The notes: generated from the letters alone by a model not told the origin. A stretch of DNA of 41,803 nt from Phaeoceros laevis (GCA_049999765.1 JBNGIQ010006880.1:32652-74454), one strand, 5' to 3'; positions 20,396 to 29,880 are shown, counted from the first letter of the stretch. Program-made: numbers and translations.

Positions 20396-23197
20396 ATGCA
20401 GAGAACCTCGCAGCACCCACGCATTGCTCGCAAATTATTCCGAGAGTGCCGCTGGTTGAAGTATGAAGAGAAATTTACTTGGGTGGAGAGCAGGCTGGAC
20501 ACGTCGGATGCGCAGGTTCAGGTTGAGCCAGGGAAGAAGCGTTCGTATAGAAGTGATGCAATCCGTGACCTGTGCAAGGAGGGGGAGCTGGATAGGGCGC
20601 TGGATGTCCTTCGCCACATGGATCGACAGGGTTCTGTGCCTTCGGTTCCGACGTATTCGTCTCTCCTGAAGGCGTGCGCCAGCAGGAGAGCCCTCCCTCA
20701 GGCTAAGCAAGTATGTACTAATTTGGCCAAACATGGGCTGGATTCTACCAGGTTTCTTGGTGAATATCTTGTAAACACGCTTGTGAAATGTGGTGGCCTT
20801 GCAGATGCTTTGCAGGTGTTTCGCAATTTGAGACACCGAACTGTGTTTTCTTGGACAGCTATGATATCGGGGTACAGTATGCGTGGCCAAAGTACAGAGG
20901 CTCTTAGAATGTACCGCTGCATGCAAAATGAGGGTGTGCTGCCAAACACATACACGGTCGTCAGCCTACTCAAAGCTTGTGGCAGTATACCCGACCTGAA
21001 AGAAGGCAAGCGCATCCATGCTGCAGCTGTGAAGTATGACTGTGCAGATGATGTGTTTGTGGGCACCTGTCTGGTTGACATGTACGCTAAGTGTGGGAGC
21101 ATTGTAGACTCAAGAAATGCGTTTGATGGGTTGGCTGAACGAAATGTGGTGTCTTGGAATACAATCATCAATGCATATATGGAGAATGGCGATGCAGAGA
21201 TGGTTTTACAGTTGTACATGCAAATGCAAGAGGAAGGTGTGAATTCAGATGAGCGTACACTGGTTAGCGTGCTTCAGGCTTGTGGCGCCCTCGCTGAGGA
21301 GGAAGATGATACTATTTTGGATCGAGAATTGACCAAACTACAGTCGCTTAATGTGGGCTGTATTAATCTGGGGAAGACAGTGCATGCTGAAGCCTACAGC
21401 AGGGGCTATACATATGATGTTTTCATTGGTAGTACACTGGTGAGCATGTACAGTAAGTGTGGTAGTATTGTTGATGCTCAGCGGGTATTTGGTGGATTGG
21501 CGGAAAGGAATGTAGTGGCATGGACTGCCATGCTTGTGGCATATGCCCAACAAGGCCGAGGAGATAAGTCTTTGCAGCTGTTCGAGCAGATGCTGGAAGA
21601 AGGTATCAGTCCAAATGTTTGTACGTTTGCGAGTGCACTCCAAGCTTGTGGCATACTTGCGGAGAAGGAAGAAAATGTTGTTGTGGATGGACGTTACATG
21701 AAGCTGACGTGTTTAGAGAAAGGGAAGGCAATACATGCCAGTGCTTGGAGGAAGGGCTTTGATTCAGATGTCTTTGTCAGTAGCACCCTTATTAGTATGT
21801 ATGGGAAGTGTGGTGACATTTTGCATGCCGAGTATGTGTTTCATGGGTTGCTGGAGCAGAATTTAGTGCCCTGGAATGCATTGTTCGCCATGTATGTCCA
21901 GCACAGCAATGTTGAGAAGGTTCTGCAGCTGTATGAACAAATGCAGGAGGTTTGTGTGAGTCCAGATGGCGCGACATTTGTGAGCGTGCTCCAATCATGT
22001 GGCATGCTTGCAGAGAATGAAGACGACACAGTTTTGGATGGGGTTCCAACTAAACTAGAGAGTCTAGAAAAGGGGAAGGCGATACATGCTCATGCTTGGA
22101 CCAAGGGTTACAATTCGCATGTCCTGATTGGCAACACCCTTATCAGCATGTATGGAAAATGTGGAAGCATTATGGATGCGCAGAATGTGTTTGATGGGTT
22201 GTCTCACCGGAATGTGGTGACATGGACTGCACTTCTTGCGGCATTTGCTCAGTTGGGAGAATTTGAGAAGGTCTTAAAGACATTCAAGCGCATGAAAAAG
22301 GAAGGGGTAAATCCAGATGACATCACACTCGTCTGTGTTTTGCACATGTGCAGTAACACTGGAGGCTTGGACGTTTGTAGGCAGATCCATTGTGACCTTG
22401 TTGCCTCTGGTTGTCATTTGAGTCCGCTTCTGGCAAACACTCTAATCGATTCCTTTGGGAGGTGCTCAAGCATGGTGGATGCTGAGACTGTGTTTGGTGC
22501 ACTGTCCAAGCCTGATGTGGTATCATGGACAGCGTTAATTGCTGGTTATGCCAGAGAAGGTAACTGTGGGGCAACGCTGCAAAGGTTTGAGGATATGCAG
22601 CTGGCAGGAATAAAACCCAATGGGATCACGTTTCTCACAATTCTCGCTGCATGCAGTCATGCTGGCCTAGTGGCCAAAGGTATTCAGTACTTTGAATCCA
22701 TGAGCAGAGACCATGCCATAACTCCACGAATTGAGCATTTTGTGAGTATTGTGGACCTCCTTGGGCGTGCAGGTTTCTTCACAAGTGTGGAAGACTTGCT
22801 ATTGACAATGCCAATGCAGCCCAACCTTGCCATGTGGTTATGTTTATTAGGTGCCTGTAGGAAGCATGGTGAGGTCATCCTGGGTAAGCGGGCCTTCGAT
22901 TCTGCAGTTCTTCTACAGCCAAAGCATGCTGCCGCATATGTATTGATGTCAAGCATCTATGCTGATGCTGGCTTGGGGAACTGTGCAAAGGAATTGCATG
23001 CATCCAGACAGAATCAATGTGCCTGGAAGAAACCTGGCCAGAGCTGGATTGACCACCAGCAGAAAGTGCACTATTTTGTGGTAGGGGACCAAGATCACCT
23101 GGAGCAGGAACAAGTGTATAACATGTTAGGGAAGGTCAGCTTGGAGCTAGAGGTGGGTCATTTACAAGTGTGCACTGGTTTTTGCCAAGTGAGATAA
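20396..23197 (+). CDS. PLS-class PPR protein with E-type tail, paralogue of the PPR gene at 4.5-8.1 kb
   Basis: One frame; the first ATG, at 20396, gives 933 residues. Seven P-L-S cycles are seen, with the same signatures as the first PPR gene: SAYRSDAIRDLCKEGE-type start, LISMYGKCGS, VVAWTAMLVAYAQQG and the ACGILAEKEEN insert in the L motif. The tail has E motifs (NLAMWLCLLGACRKHGE, then GQSWIDHQQKVHYFVVGDQ) and ends about 40 residues later in a unique stretch, without DYW. The E tail aligns with that of the first gene almost block for block, but three central cycles are fewer. Role as for that gene: organelle RNA recognition, probably C-to-U editing with a partner deaminase. No clear targeting peptide follows this ATG, so a 5' exon is possible. 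Confidence 0.93.
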   Translation: MQRTSQHPRIARKLFRECRWLKYEEKFTWVESRLDTSDAQVQVEPGKKRSYRSDAIRDLCKEGELDRALDVLRHMDRQGSVPSVPTYSSLLKACASRRALPQAKQVCTNLAKHGLDSTRFLGEYLVNTLVKCGGLADALQVFRNLRHRTVFSWTAMISGYSMRGQSTEALRMYRCMQNEGVLPNTYTVVSLLKACGSIPDLKEGKRIHAAAVKYDCADDVFVGTCLVDMYAKCGSIVDSRNAFDGLAERNVVSWNTIINAYMENGDAEMVLQLYMQMQEEGVNSDERTLVSVLQACGALAEEEDDTILDRELTKLQSLNVGCINLGKTVHAEAYSRGYTYDVFIGSTLVSMYSKCGSIVDAQRVFGGLAERNVVAWTAMLVAYAQQGRGDKSLQLFEQMLEEGISPNVCTFASALQACGILAEKEENVVVDGRYMKLTCLEKGKAIHASAWRKGFDSDVFVSSTLISMYGKCGDILHAEYVFHGLLEQNLVPWNALFAMYVQHSNVEKVLQLYEQMQEVCVSPDGATFVSVLQSCGMLAENEDDTVLDGVPTKLESLEKGKAIHAHAWTKGYNSHVLIGNTLISMYGKCGSIMDAQNVFDGLSHRNVVTWTALLAAFAQLGEFEKVLKTFKRMKKEGVNPDDITLVCVLHMCSNTGGLDVCRQIHCDLVASGCHLSPLLANTLIDSFGRCSSMVDAETVFGALSKPDVVSWTALIAGYAREGNCGATLQRFEDMQLAGIKPNGITFLTILAACSHAGLVAKGIQYFESMSRDHAITPRIEHFVSIVDLLGRAGFFTSVEDLLLTMPMQPNLAMWLCLLGACRKHGEVILGKRAFDSAVLLQPKHAAAYVLMSSIYADAGLGNCAKELHASRQNQCAWKKPGQSWIDHQQKVHYFVVGDQDHLEQEQVYNMLGKVSLELEVGHLQVCTGFCQVR

Positions 23198-24030
23198 GAA
23201 CTAGCTTCTCTAGGCAAATCACAGAGGCGGGCCGACCGTTTCCGCTGCTTCCTGCTAGAACGAAACAGTGCACATGATCATGGACGGACTCAATCTGGAG
23301 GTGCTCCATGTCAGCGCTCCGTGTGAATGCTGCGTGTGAATGTATACTAGAATCTGTCGTTCTGCGCCATTTGTTTGAGAAAGTGAGCAAATGACCCTGA
23401 GCGTAAAGCAGTCGTACTCTCATCCCACTGGACTAAGCCTGTCGTGAACCTAAAGCCGATCCCTCGATTCAACGGACAAAATATGAATTATCCGCTTGGC
23501 GAACAGTTCACTCTCGTAGCCAAGCTAGAGCCCTTATGATACGGTCCCCGCAGTTGGTGATGAAGTCTGTGTCTGGGGAAGTCCGACCAAAGTGGTGGGC
23601 TTTCAACGGCAGGACTCCATATGACAGATAACTGGCCCCTGGTTCAGTTCTGTATTTGTGATACCTTTGCCCAGGAGACAAGCCCTTCTCGGAGATTGAT
23701 AGGGCCTTGGTGACAACTACAATTGAGACCCACGGCTGAAACATAAAGACAAGAAACCTGGCATCCAGAACGCAAACTCCGGTGACAAAAATTTAGTCAA
23801 GACTGATGCCCTATAAGCTTACTGTCCAGCAATAAACACATACACTGTACTGTAGCTCACTCCATCAATAGCGCCTGGAAAAGCTTCCTTGCCCTCGAAG
23901 AAACAGACCAAAAACACTGTGAGCTGAGGGAATGGAACCCTGTATTCAGGCCTGACCTTCTTACAACCTCTCACAACCAGAAGCATCAGTATGTGATCCC
24001 CTAAGCATGCACAATACAATGGGATGTGGC
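23198..24030. other. Spacer with inverted-repeat arm and unassigned ORF
   Basis: Apart from the repeat arm at 23405-23515, a minus frame at 23508-23744 reads smoothly (78 residues, containing TKALSISEKGLSPGQRYHK). It has no domain I recognise and its 3' end overlaps the repeat arm. The rest shows nothing except, near 23940-24030, weak similarity to the 3' flank of the SPRY-like gene at 33.6 kb. Confidence 0.45.
23405..23515 (-). repeat. Right arm of 111-bp inverted repeat pair
   Basis: Reverse complement of 8818-8928 with five mismatches by eye. It lies just 3' of the second PPR gene, whereas its partner lies 5' of the first. Confidence 0.85.
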
Positions 24031-24423
24031 TCACAAGAAGGCTGGATCACTGACTAAGTGTATGCTAACTTTGCATGGGACAGTCACGCAAGCGACAGGA
24101 AACACTTCATCGGGAAGATCAGAGAATGCTTCACCAAACTTTTGTCCATCAATGCTGAATTTGCAAGTACGGCGCACCATATTAACGTGGACGAGAACGG
24201 TGGTACCACCATACACATTCTTGCCAATCTCTTTTCCGTATGGTTTTCATAAATCTTCCCCCATTGTAGTTAGGTGTCCTCCACTCCAGAGGTATTGACA
24301 CCATCGTTGCCTCTTCGCACCATGTTTGCACTTGGGAGTCGGTACGGGTAACGAAAGTGGCTAAACCAATGTTTAGCGGATCACATGACCCTTCCACTTT
24401 GATCTCTCACTTACACTTGCCAT
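24031..24423 (-). pseudogene. Broken SPRY-like gene, unit 1
   Basis: Aligned with the intact copy at 33583-33963, the start (MAS...) and the end (VHVNMVRRTCKFSIDGQKF, then EAFSDLPDEVFPV) are kept. The frame shifts at least twice between them, near 24400 and near 24200, so the pieces lie in different frames. The 3' part still reads as the last strands of a SPRY domain. Confidence 0.8.
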
Positions 24424-24645
24424 GAGTGATGGGTACATTGCCTTTCAAATAACATCGGCGAGCACAGAGAGGATGTGCTAGAACATTCATGACAGCACCG
24501 TTCTCCTCGGATCTACACATTGCACAATTCTCATCCGAAGCCACCAACTTCATAGTAAAGTTGTTTTTTCCTCTCTAAAGCGATTGCAATCGTAAGACGG
24601 ATAAAACATGGGATTGCGGAAGGATGCCCAAAGCATCTAATATTT

Positions 24646-25563
24646 TCACAGTTCAGGATGAATAAGCTGTAGATTGATTCTTGACCAGCCAAGATCCACC
24701 TTGTCTACCCATTCTTGAAGTTTCATTATCTCATCAAGCGAGCATACTGACAGTGGTATAAAAGGCTTGGACCAAGGCTTGGACCGTACCTCCTGCAACC
24801 CCACATGTCGTAAAAACTGGTCATCACATATATATCCTCTGACAAGCTCCTTCAACGCCAACGACACCCTACGACAAGCCCAAAGCAGAATGTTGCGAAG
24901 CCTGATGTACTCCCGGAAGGAGAGAATATCTCCTTTGAGCATGCTTTCAGTTGCCCTGACATAAAGCCTAAAAGATTCCACAGAAAGGCCTTGCAAGACA
25001 TGAGAATCTGCATCCCCAAGCCTGCTCGCCAGAGAACGAACCACACCTTCAGTCACTGAGTCCTCTAAAACATGCTTCCCCTCGGTACTCAGCTCAGCAA
25101 ATTTTGCAAAACACCAGGCCGTCAATTCAGGATCCGTGACATTCATAACCGCTGCGCCAAGGAAGACCATCACGTAGGCTTCAAGCTTCTCCACCATAAG
25201 GAACCTAGAAGCATGGAGCGTGTCAAATGCTGATTGTTTTGCACGAGCTTTCCCGTATACAAGAACTCCACTGTGGTGAGCATGCCCTGGGAGGTGATAT
25301 CAGGAGAGGGATTTCCGACATCCTGGTTTCCGCCATTCCGTTCCTTACGAGGCTCTTGAGAACGGACGACCTGGCCACCAGCAGCAACCGGCAGGCATAC
25401 ACACTAACTCCATCCTTGCAAACAAACTGGATATCGCTGTACTCAGGATCATTGAGGGTTGCAAGAAGACTCTCCGTCAGCGAATTCACTTCCTCAAGCT
25501 CGCCAAGCTCAACTCCTGCTGGCACTGTCAAGACAGTAGCAGTAGTTCCGGGTGGTCGGCCAT
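24646..25563 (-). pseudogene. Broken BTB/BACK gene, unit 1
   Basis: The ATG at 25563 matches that of unit 2 (MADxPEL). After codon 7 a G present in unit 2 is missing and the frame hits a stop. A second 1-bp loss lies near 25310 and a 14-bp loss near 25235, just after the BTB core SDIQFVCKDGVSVYACRLLL. From 25197 to 24646 the BACK part reads openly (VTDPELTAWCFAKFAELSTE, then ILLWACRRVSLALKELV) and ends IHPEL. BTB/BACK proteins usually link substrates to CUL3 ubiquitin ligases. Three frame breaks make a pseudogene likely, unless the assembly has errors. Confidence 0.85.
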
Positions 25564-25899
25564 TTCCGACCGAGAAGCGCAGCTAGAGTTGCAAAACAAA
25601 TGTCAGTATACGCCCCAGCTGAATGATTGCCCTGGCATGCTGCCGGCATTCCCAGCAAACTGTGGCCTAGGCGCGGGTACTTCAACAATTATTGTCCTGT
25701 GCACAAATGCATCATTGAGCGTCCTCAGAGACGGAGCGAGCAGAGATTGGAAGCAAGCTGCACTTGAAGTGTACATCCAAACTCCTAGCAAGTCCAGCTC
25801 TTTGAGCGCATTGCGTGCCCTGCTGAATTTTGATTCGCGAGATGAAAGAAACAAGCGGGCAGAGTAAGCCACAGCCTCAATCGGGCCGATTGGTGCCCT
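25564..25899 (-). repeat. BTB unit 1 upstream flank, duplicated at 29235-29556
   Basis: About 330 bp upstream of BTB unit 1 matches the same position of unit 2 with few differences, including TGCCGGCATTCCCAGCAA and TTGATTCGCGAGATGAAAGA on the plus strand. A shorter match occurs upstream of unit 4 near 35630. Confidence 0.85.
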
Positions 25900-25907
25900 C
25901 TTTTATA
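25900..25907 (-). promoter_or_regulatory. TATA box of the BTB family, unit 1
   Basis: Minus-strand TATAAAAG, a consensus TATA box, lies about 340 bp upstream of the unit 1 ATG. In unit 2 the corresponding bases are gone, because a deletion joins the flank directly to a downstream segment. Confidence 0.5.
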
Positions 25908-25974
25908 AACTGAAAGCTCAGCTGAAAGCACATATATTCTTCGGTTCGAAATTAGGTTTGATCAGGGACCGCGC

Positions 25975-26120
25975 TTCACGGCGGTAGCCCCAAACGGGGT
26001 TCCCGGCTGTCGCTTACAATCCCTGGACGGGGGCTCCCGGTCGCCGGTCGAAAAACGTGACGGGGTGTTCAATTCCCATGTGGAGTTGGCTAAACACCAT
26101 AATCTTCCTACTACTACCGC
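25975..26120 (+). repeat. SINE-like repeat, copy B
   Basis: Same 3' half as copy A: a B-box-like GTTCAATTCCCATG, then TTGGCTAAACACCATAATC, then CTACTACTA. It also shares GGCTCCCGGTCGCCGGTCG with copy C. Confidence 0.7.
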
Positions 26121-26132
26121 AAAAGATAGATT

Positions 26133-26302
26133 GCCAGCAACTTCGCGGTTGTAGCCCCAACACGTAGACCAAGGTCTTTGGACGGGGGCTCCCGGTTGTC
26201 GCTTGCAATCCCTGCCGGTCGCCGGTCGAAAACCCTGACGGCGTGTTCAATTCCCATAGTGGGAGTTGGCTAAACACCATAATCATCCTACTACTACTAC
26301 GA
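26133..26302 (+). repeat. SINE-like repeat, copy C
   Basis: A near-tandem partner of copy B, ending in CTACTACTACTACG. An internal TTGTAGCCCCAA could be an A box, about 95 bp before the B-box-like motif. That is longer than in tRNAs. Confidence 0.7.
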
Positions 26303-26388
26303 TGCCTCCTGATTACCTTGGCTAATTATTATTTGGCGAGAATAGGCGGGGTTTAGGAGTGCCTGTAGGAGGCAAACAACGCGGCATG

Positions 26389-26703
26389 CCGCGTGGCCAC
26401 CCACCATTCGGCTTGGAGGCACGTGGACCAATTGTGAGCTTTTGACTTCGTGACAATCCGGTTCTGAGTGCGGAGGAGAAGGGTGCAGGTAGCAACACTA
26501 GTTGCCCCGACCCCTATTATTAGGGCTGAGGATATGGTTGCAAGGGCAACCAGCCTTTCATCACCCTGCCTCCTCCTCGGGCGCCTGCTACCCACAGTCT
26601 CAAGAAATTATTCGATGGCCTCCAGGCCCTCCACTCGAAGGAAACGAAAAAAGGAGGGACTTCAGGTGCCGCGGCCTCATGTATGGAGTGAGTGGCAGGT
26701 TAA
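26389..26703. repeat. Duplicated segment, copy 1 (partner 29560-29880)
   Basis: The two segments share CCGCGTGGCCACCCACCATT, TTAGGGCTGAGGATATGGTT and GCCGCGGCCTCA, with small indels between. They follow the BTB flank in the same order in units 1 and 2, so they belong to one larger duplication. Confidence 0.85.
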
Positions 26704-26840
26704 ACGCAGCCTGACTGCCCGTAGTGGTGGTTCCTGCGCATTCATGAATACAGCAGCAATTGCGCACACGCGTTGAGTCCAACACTCTTGCCTCATTCAT
26801 GAATTTTCAAGGTCGGTTGAAGCACGGCAGAATTGCGTCT

Positions 26841-27340
26841 TTACCAGGAGATTTGCATCGGGCCTCGGCCACAGTAGCTCTTTCCCGTGGCGCAAGGCCA
26901 TTTGCGACGGTGCTCTGGTCGCAGTAGCCATTGGCAGGGCAATTCACCTCCTTCTTGAAGCACAATCCCCAAGCGTAGGGTCCGTCGGGAGCACTTGGCC
27001 GTCCCCCTGGCAGAAATTCGGGACATGCGTGCGTATGGTCAGATCTGCTGTCTACAGTCTCTTTGTTGAAACATTGATCACAAGCTTGAATTCCTGAAGA
27101 AGATCAATTGCAACCTTTGCAAAAAATTGACAGAGGCCGAGGTCCTTCCCAGTAGTCTCATGCCAGACTTGAGCAAGGAATGCGGCCAATTCCCTCTTGT
27201 TCGTGGTGGCGTCCCCTGCCGTGCCGAACCCTGGGAAAGCACTTGCTGCGGAAATGAAGGCGCTGTACGTGTAGAAGCCCGGAGAGCAGCCAGCGTCGTT
27301 CGTGTGGAGGAAGAACTGGTTGTAGACTGAGTGATCCCTA
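26841..27340 (-). pseudogene. GH19 (class I/II-type) chitinase remnant
   Basis: Minus-strand frames read the first half of a plant GH19 catalytic domain: [33 protein letters not shown], then [13 protein letters not shown] with the catalytic Glu of HETT. After a probable intron come [15 protein letters not shown] and, one base out of frame, [20 protein letters not shown]. The family reads HETTGG, SWGYC and GRGPIQISWNYNYG. Defects: the expected donor after HETTG reads GGGAAG rather than GGTAAG, a frame break lies between YCDQS and KWPCA, and nothing after QISW is found downstream. No chitin-binding domain is visible, though a signal-peptide-like frame occurs near 27480. Chitinases of this family cut chitin in fungal walls. 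This copy is probably dead. Confidence 0.8.
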
Positions 27341-28016
27341 AGAGCTGGACCGTGGCGAGCAGGAAAGCAGATTCAACAGGCAGTGAATTGCGCAATTGGT
27401 GCACAGGCATTAAACGCAGCCAACACACTACAGGAAACAGAGGTGAGCGACAATGCCACAGGGAAAAACAGTGTTCCATACCGCCATCTCTTGTGAGCGC
27501 AGCTGCGCAGAGCGCCATGTCTCCTCTGCTGCTCCCCACAACCTGGTATGGCATCCCCGGCAGATCTGTCAACGAAACATTTGTGCCTTTTAATCTGCGT
27601 CGCAGCCCCTTTGAGTCCCAATGTCGCTCCAGAACATTCTGGCTTGCAACTCTTACCCCTTTCAGTCTACAGTGTCGTTCCTTTTTTAAAACTCTGCAGC
27701 TCCCGTCATGTGCGTGAATGGTTTGACACCGGACTCCTGTGTCAACCACTACTTCCGTTGGGCTCCTGCCTATTAGCAGGCCGGACAGTTTGGGCAGTAC
27801 AAAATTCCACAGGCACACAAAGCCTGGCGAGTGGGCAGTGATCAACATCTTCGATCTAGCCGGCTCGGTTGCAAAACGAATGAAGGTGGAAGGTGCAAAT
27901 CGCTCGGTGTACCGAAGACCTGAGACATGTTCATCAGAAGCATCTCTAGCAGACCTCTGTGCATGGTCTTCAGTGAACTTAGGTTTATCTAACAGCCATG
28001 CCTCTGCATCACTCAT
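27341..28016 (-). other. Long ORF of unknown nature, upstream of the chitinase remnant
   Basis: An ATG at 28016 opens a 312-residue frame that continues to 27078. Its last third is an out-of-frame reading of the chitinase remnant, so the whole is not one gene. The first 200 residues (start MSDAEAWLLDKPKFTED) match no family I know. They may be part of the retroelement whose Gag piece lies just upstream. Confidence 0.25.
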
Positions 28017-28199
28017 CCCGTTCTATCTGAACAAACTAAATCTCTCTCTAACCCTCGACCTGAGTGGGAGGTGAGAGTATATGCGTAGTTAGCTAGTTAC
28101 AGGTCATTAGGTTAGACATCCTAGCGGGCGGTTAGGACCCCTAATGGGCAACCGTCAACCGCTACACCGGTCTGTACATTCTCTACGCTAAGCAAGCAT

Positions 28200-28485
28200 C
28201 TTTCTGGCGCCTAGCTCGATCCTACATTTGTCAGAATGTGCTAGCTCGCTGAAGCGTTCTAGAAATGCCGTCTTCAACTCGTTCCAATCAGTCGGTGGGG
28301 CTGGATCTGCTTCTCTTAATCCGACTGAACCAACGCAGAGCTGTCCCTCTCAAGAGTCCCCCAAAGAGGTTAAAACGTTGAGCCACCTCGCCGTTGGACG
28401 TAGACAAGCTCTCGAAAAGTTTGACAAAGTATTCGGCGTCGTCGTTAGGATGGTCCCTGAACCTGGGGTACTTGTGCTTGTACTC
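28200..28485 (-). mobile_element. Retrotransposon Gag fragment joined to BTB unit 2
   Basis: Minus-strand frames read a plant LTR-retrotransposon Gag core: YPRFRDHPNDDAEYFVKLF, LLRGTALRWFSRI, then after a one-base shift PTDWNELKTAFLERFSELA. This is the Retrotrans_gag pattern (ALRWF, a spacer, then W--L---F--RF). It begins exactly where the BACK domain of BTB unit 2 breaks off after SFREY. The frame ends in a stop near 28195. No protease, RT or integrase is seen in the window. Confidence 0.8.
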
Positions 28486-28521
28486 CCGGAAGGAGAGATC
28501 TCCTCTCTCCTTTGAGCATGC

Positions 28522-28591
28522 TTCCAGGTGCCCTGACATAAAGCCTAAAAGATTCCTTCCAGGTGCCCTGACATAAAGCCTAAAAGATTCC
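28522..28591. repeat. 35-bp tandem duplication in BTB unit 2
   Basis: Identical units at 28522-28556 and 28557-28591, starting TTCCAGGTGCCCTGACATAA. Units 1 and 3 have no such duplication at this point. Confidence 0.9.
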
Positions 28592-28732
28592 ACAGAAAGG
28601 CCTTGCAAGACATGAGAATCTGCATCCCCAAGCCTGCTCGCCAGAGAACGAACCACACCTTCAGTCACTGAGTCCTCTAAAACATGCTTCCCCTCGGTAC
28701 TCAGCTCAGCAAATTTTGCAAAACACCAGGCC

Positions 28733-28828
28733 GTCAATTCAGGATCTGTGACATTCATATGCGCCCAGGAAGACCATCACGTCAATTCAGGATCTGTGAC
28801 ATTCATATGCGCCCAGGAAGACCATCAC
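28733..28828. repeat. 48-bp tandem duplication in BTB unit 2
   Basis: Identical units at 28733-28780 and 28781-28828, starting GTCAATTCAGGATCTGTGAC. Absent from unit 1. Confidence 0.9.
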
Positions 28829-29234
28829 GTAGGCTTCCAGCTTCTCCACCATAAAGGAACCTAGAAGCATGGAGCGTGTCAAGTGCTGACATGAATGTCA
28901 GCTTGTTTTGCACGAGCTTTCCAGTATACAAGAACTCCACTGTGGTGAGCATGCCCTGGGAGGTGATATCAGGAAGAGGGATTTCCGACATCCTGGTTTC
29001 CGCAATTCCGTTCCTAAGAAGGCGCTTGAGCACGGACGACCTGGCCACCAGCAGCAACCGGCAGGCATACACACTAACTCCATCCTTGCAAACAAACTGG
29101 ATATCGCTGTACTCAGGATCATTGAGAGTTGGAAGAAGACTCTCCGTCAGCGAATTCACTTCCTCAAGCTCCCCAATCTCAACTCCTGCTGGCACTGTTA
29201 AGACAGTAGCAGCTAGTTCCGGGTAGTCGGCCAT

Positions 29235-29556
29235 TTCCGACCGAGAAGCGCAGCTAGAGCTGCAAAACAAATGTCAGTATGCGCCCTAGCTGAATGATTG
29301 CCCTGGCATGCTGCCGGCATTCCCAGCAACTGTGGCCCAGGCGCGGGTACTTACAACAATTATTGTCCTGTGCACAAATGCATCATTGGGCGTCCTCAGA
29401 GACGGAGCGAGCAGAGATTGGAAGCAATCTGCACTTGAAGTGTACATCCAACTCCTGGCAAGTCCAGCTCTTTGAGCGCATTGCATGCCCTGCTGAATTT
29501 TGATTCGCGAGATGAAAGAAACAACGCGGGCAGAATAAGCCACAGCCTCAATCGGG
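29235..29556 (-). repeat. BTB unit 2 upstream flank (partner 25564-25899)
   Basis: The flank matches that of unit 1 up to TCAATCGGGCCG. There it is cut short: the TATA box and about 480 bp present in unit 1 are missing and the duplicated segment follows at once. Confidence 0.85.
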
Positions 29557-29559
29557 CCG

Positions 29560-29880
29560 CCGCGTGGCCACCCACCATTCGGCTTGAAGGCACGTGGACC
29601 AATTCTTTCGACTTCGTGGCAATCCGGTTCTGCCAAGTGGGGAGAAGGGTGAAGGTAGCACCAGTATTAGCTATTAGCCCCGGGCAGCCGGCGACCCCTA
29701 TTTAGGGCTGAGGATATGGTTGCCCTAGCAACCAGCCTCTCATCACCCTGCCTCCTCCCTCGGCGCCTACTTTACCACAGTCCCAAGATCTTGTAACAAG
29801 ATGGCCTCCGCCTGAAGGAGACGATAAAAGGAGGCACTGTAGGTGCCGCGGCCTCACGTATGGAGTGGGTGGCTGGTTAA
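29560..29880. repeat. Duplicated segment, copy 2 (partner 26389-26703)
   Basis: Same order of shared blocks as copy 1. Beyond 29880 the two loci differ: LRR-coding sequence here, chitinase remnant at unit 1. Confidence 0.85.

Larger units (their letters stand above)
28486..29234 (-). pseudogene. BTB/BACK gene, unit 2, fused to Gag
   Basis: The ATG at 29234 starts MADYPELAATVLTVPAG and runs through a BTB domain (SDIQFVCKDGVSVYACRLLL, PDITSQGMLTTVEFLYTGK, KLTFMSALDTLHASRF). A one-base insertion near 28852 then breaks the frame at the position of FMVEKLEAYV. The BACK part resumes at 28758 in another frame (VTDPELTAWCFAKFAELSTE, VRSLASRLGDADSHVL) and after SFREY continues in frame into Gag. Two internal tandem duplications, 48 bp at 28733 and 35 bp at 28522, also add sequence. 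A BTB-BACK-Gag chimera could be made only if the frame break were repaired or is an assembly error. Confidence 0.85.

Noticed and set aside
27078-28016. 312-residue minus ORF taken as one gene
   Set aside because: Its last third reads the chitinase remnant out of frame, so it cannot be a single natural protein. The first part is kept only as an unknown ORF.
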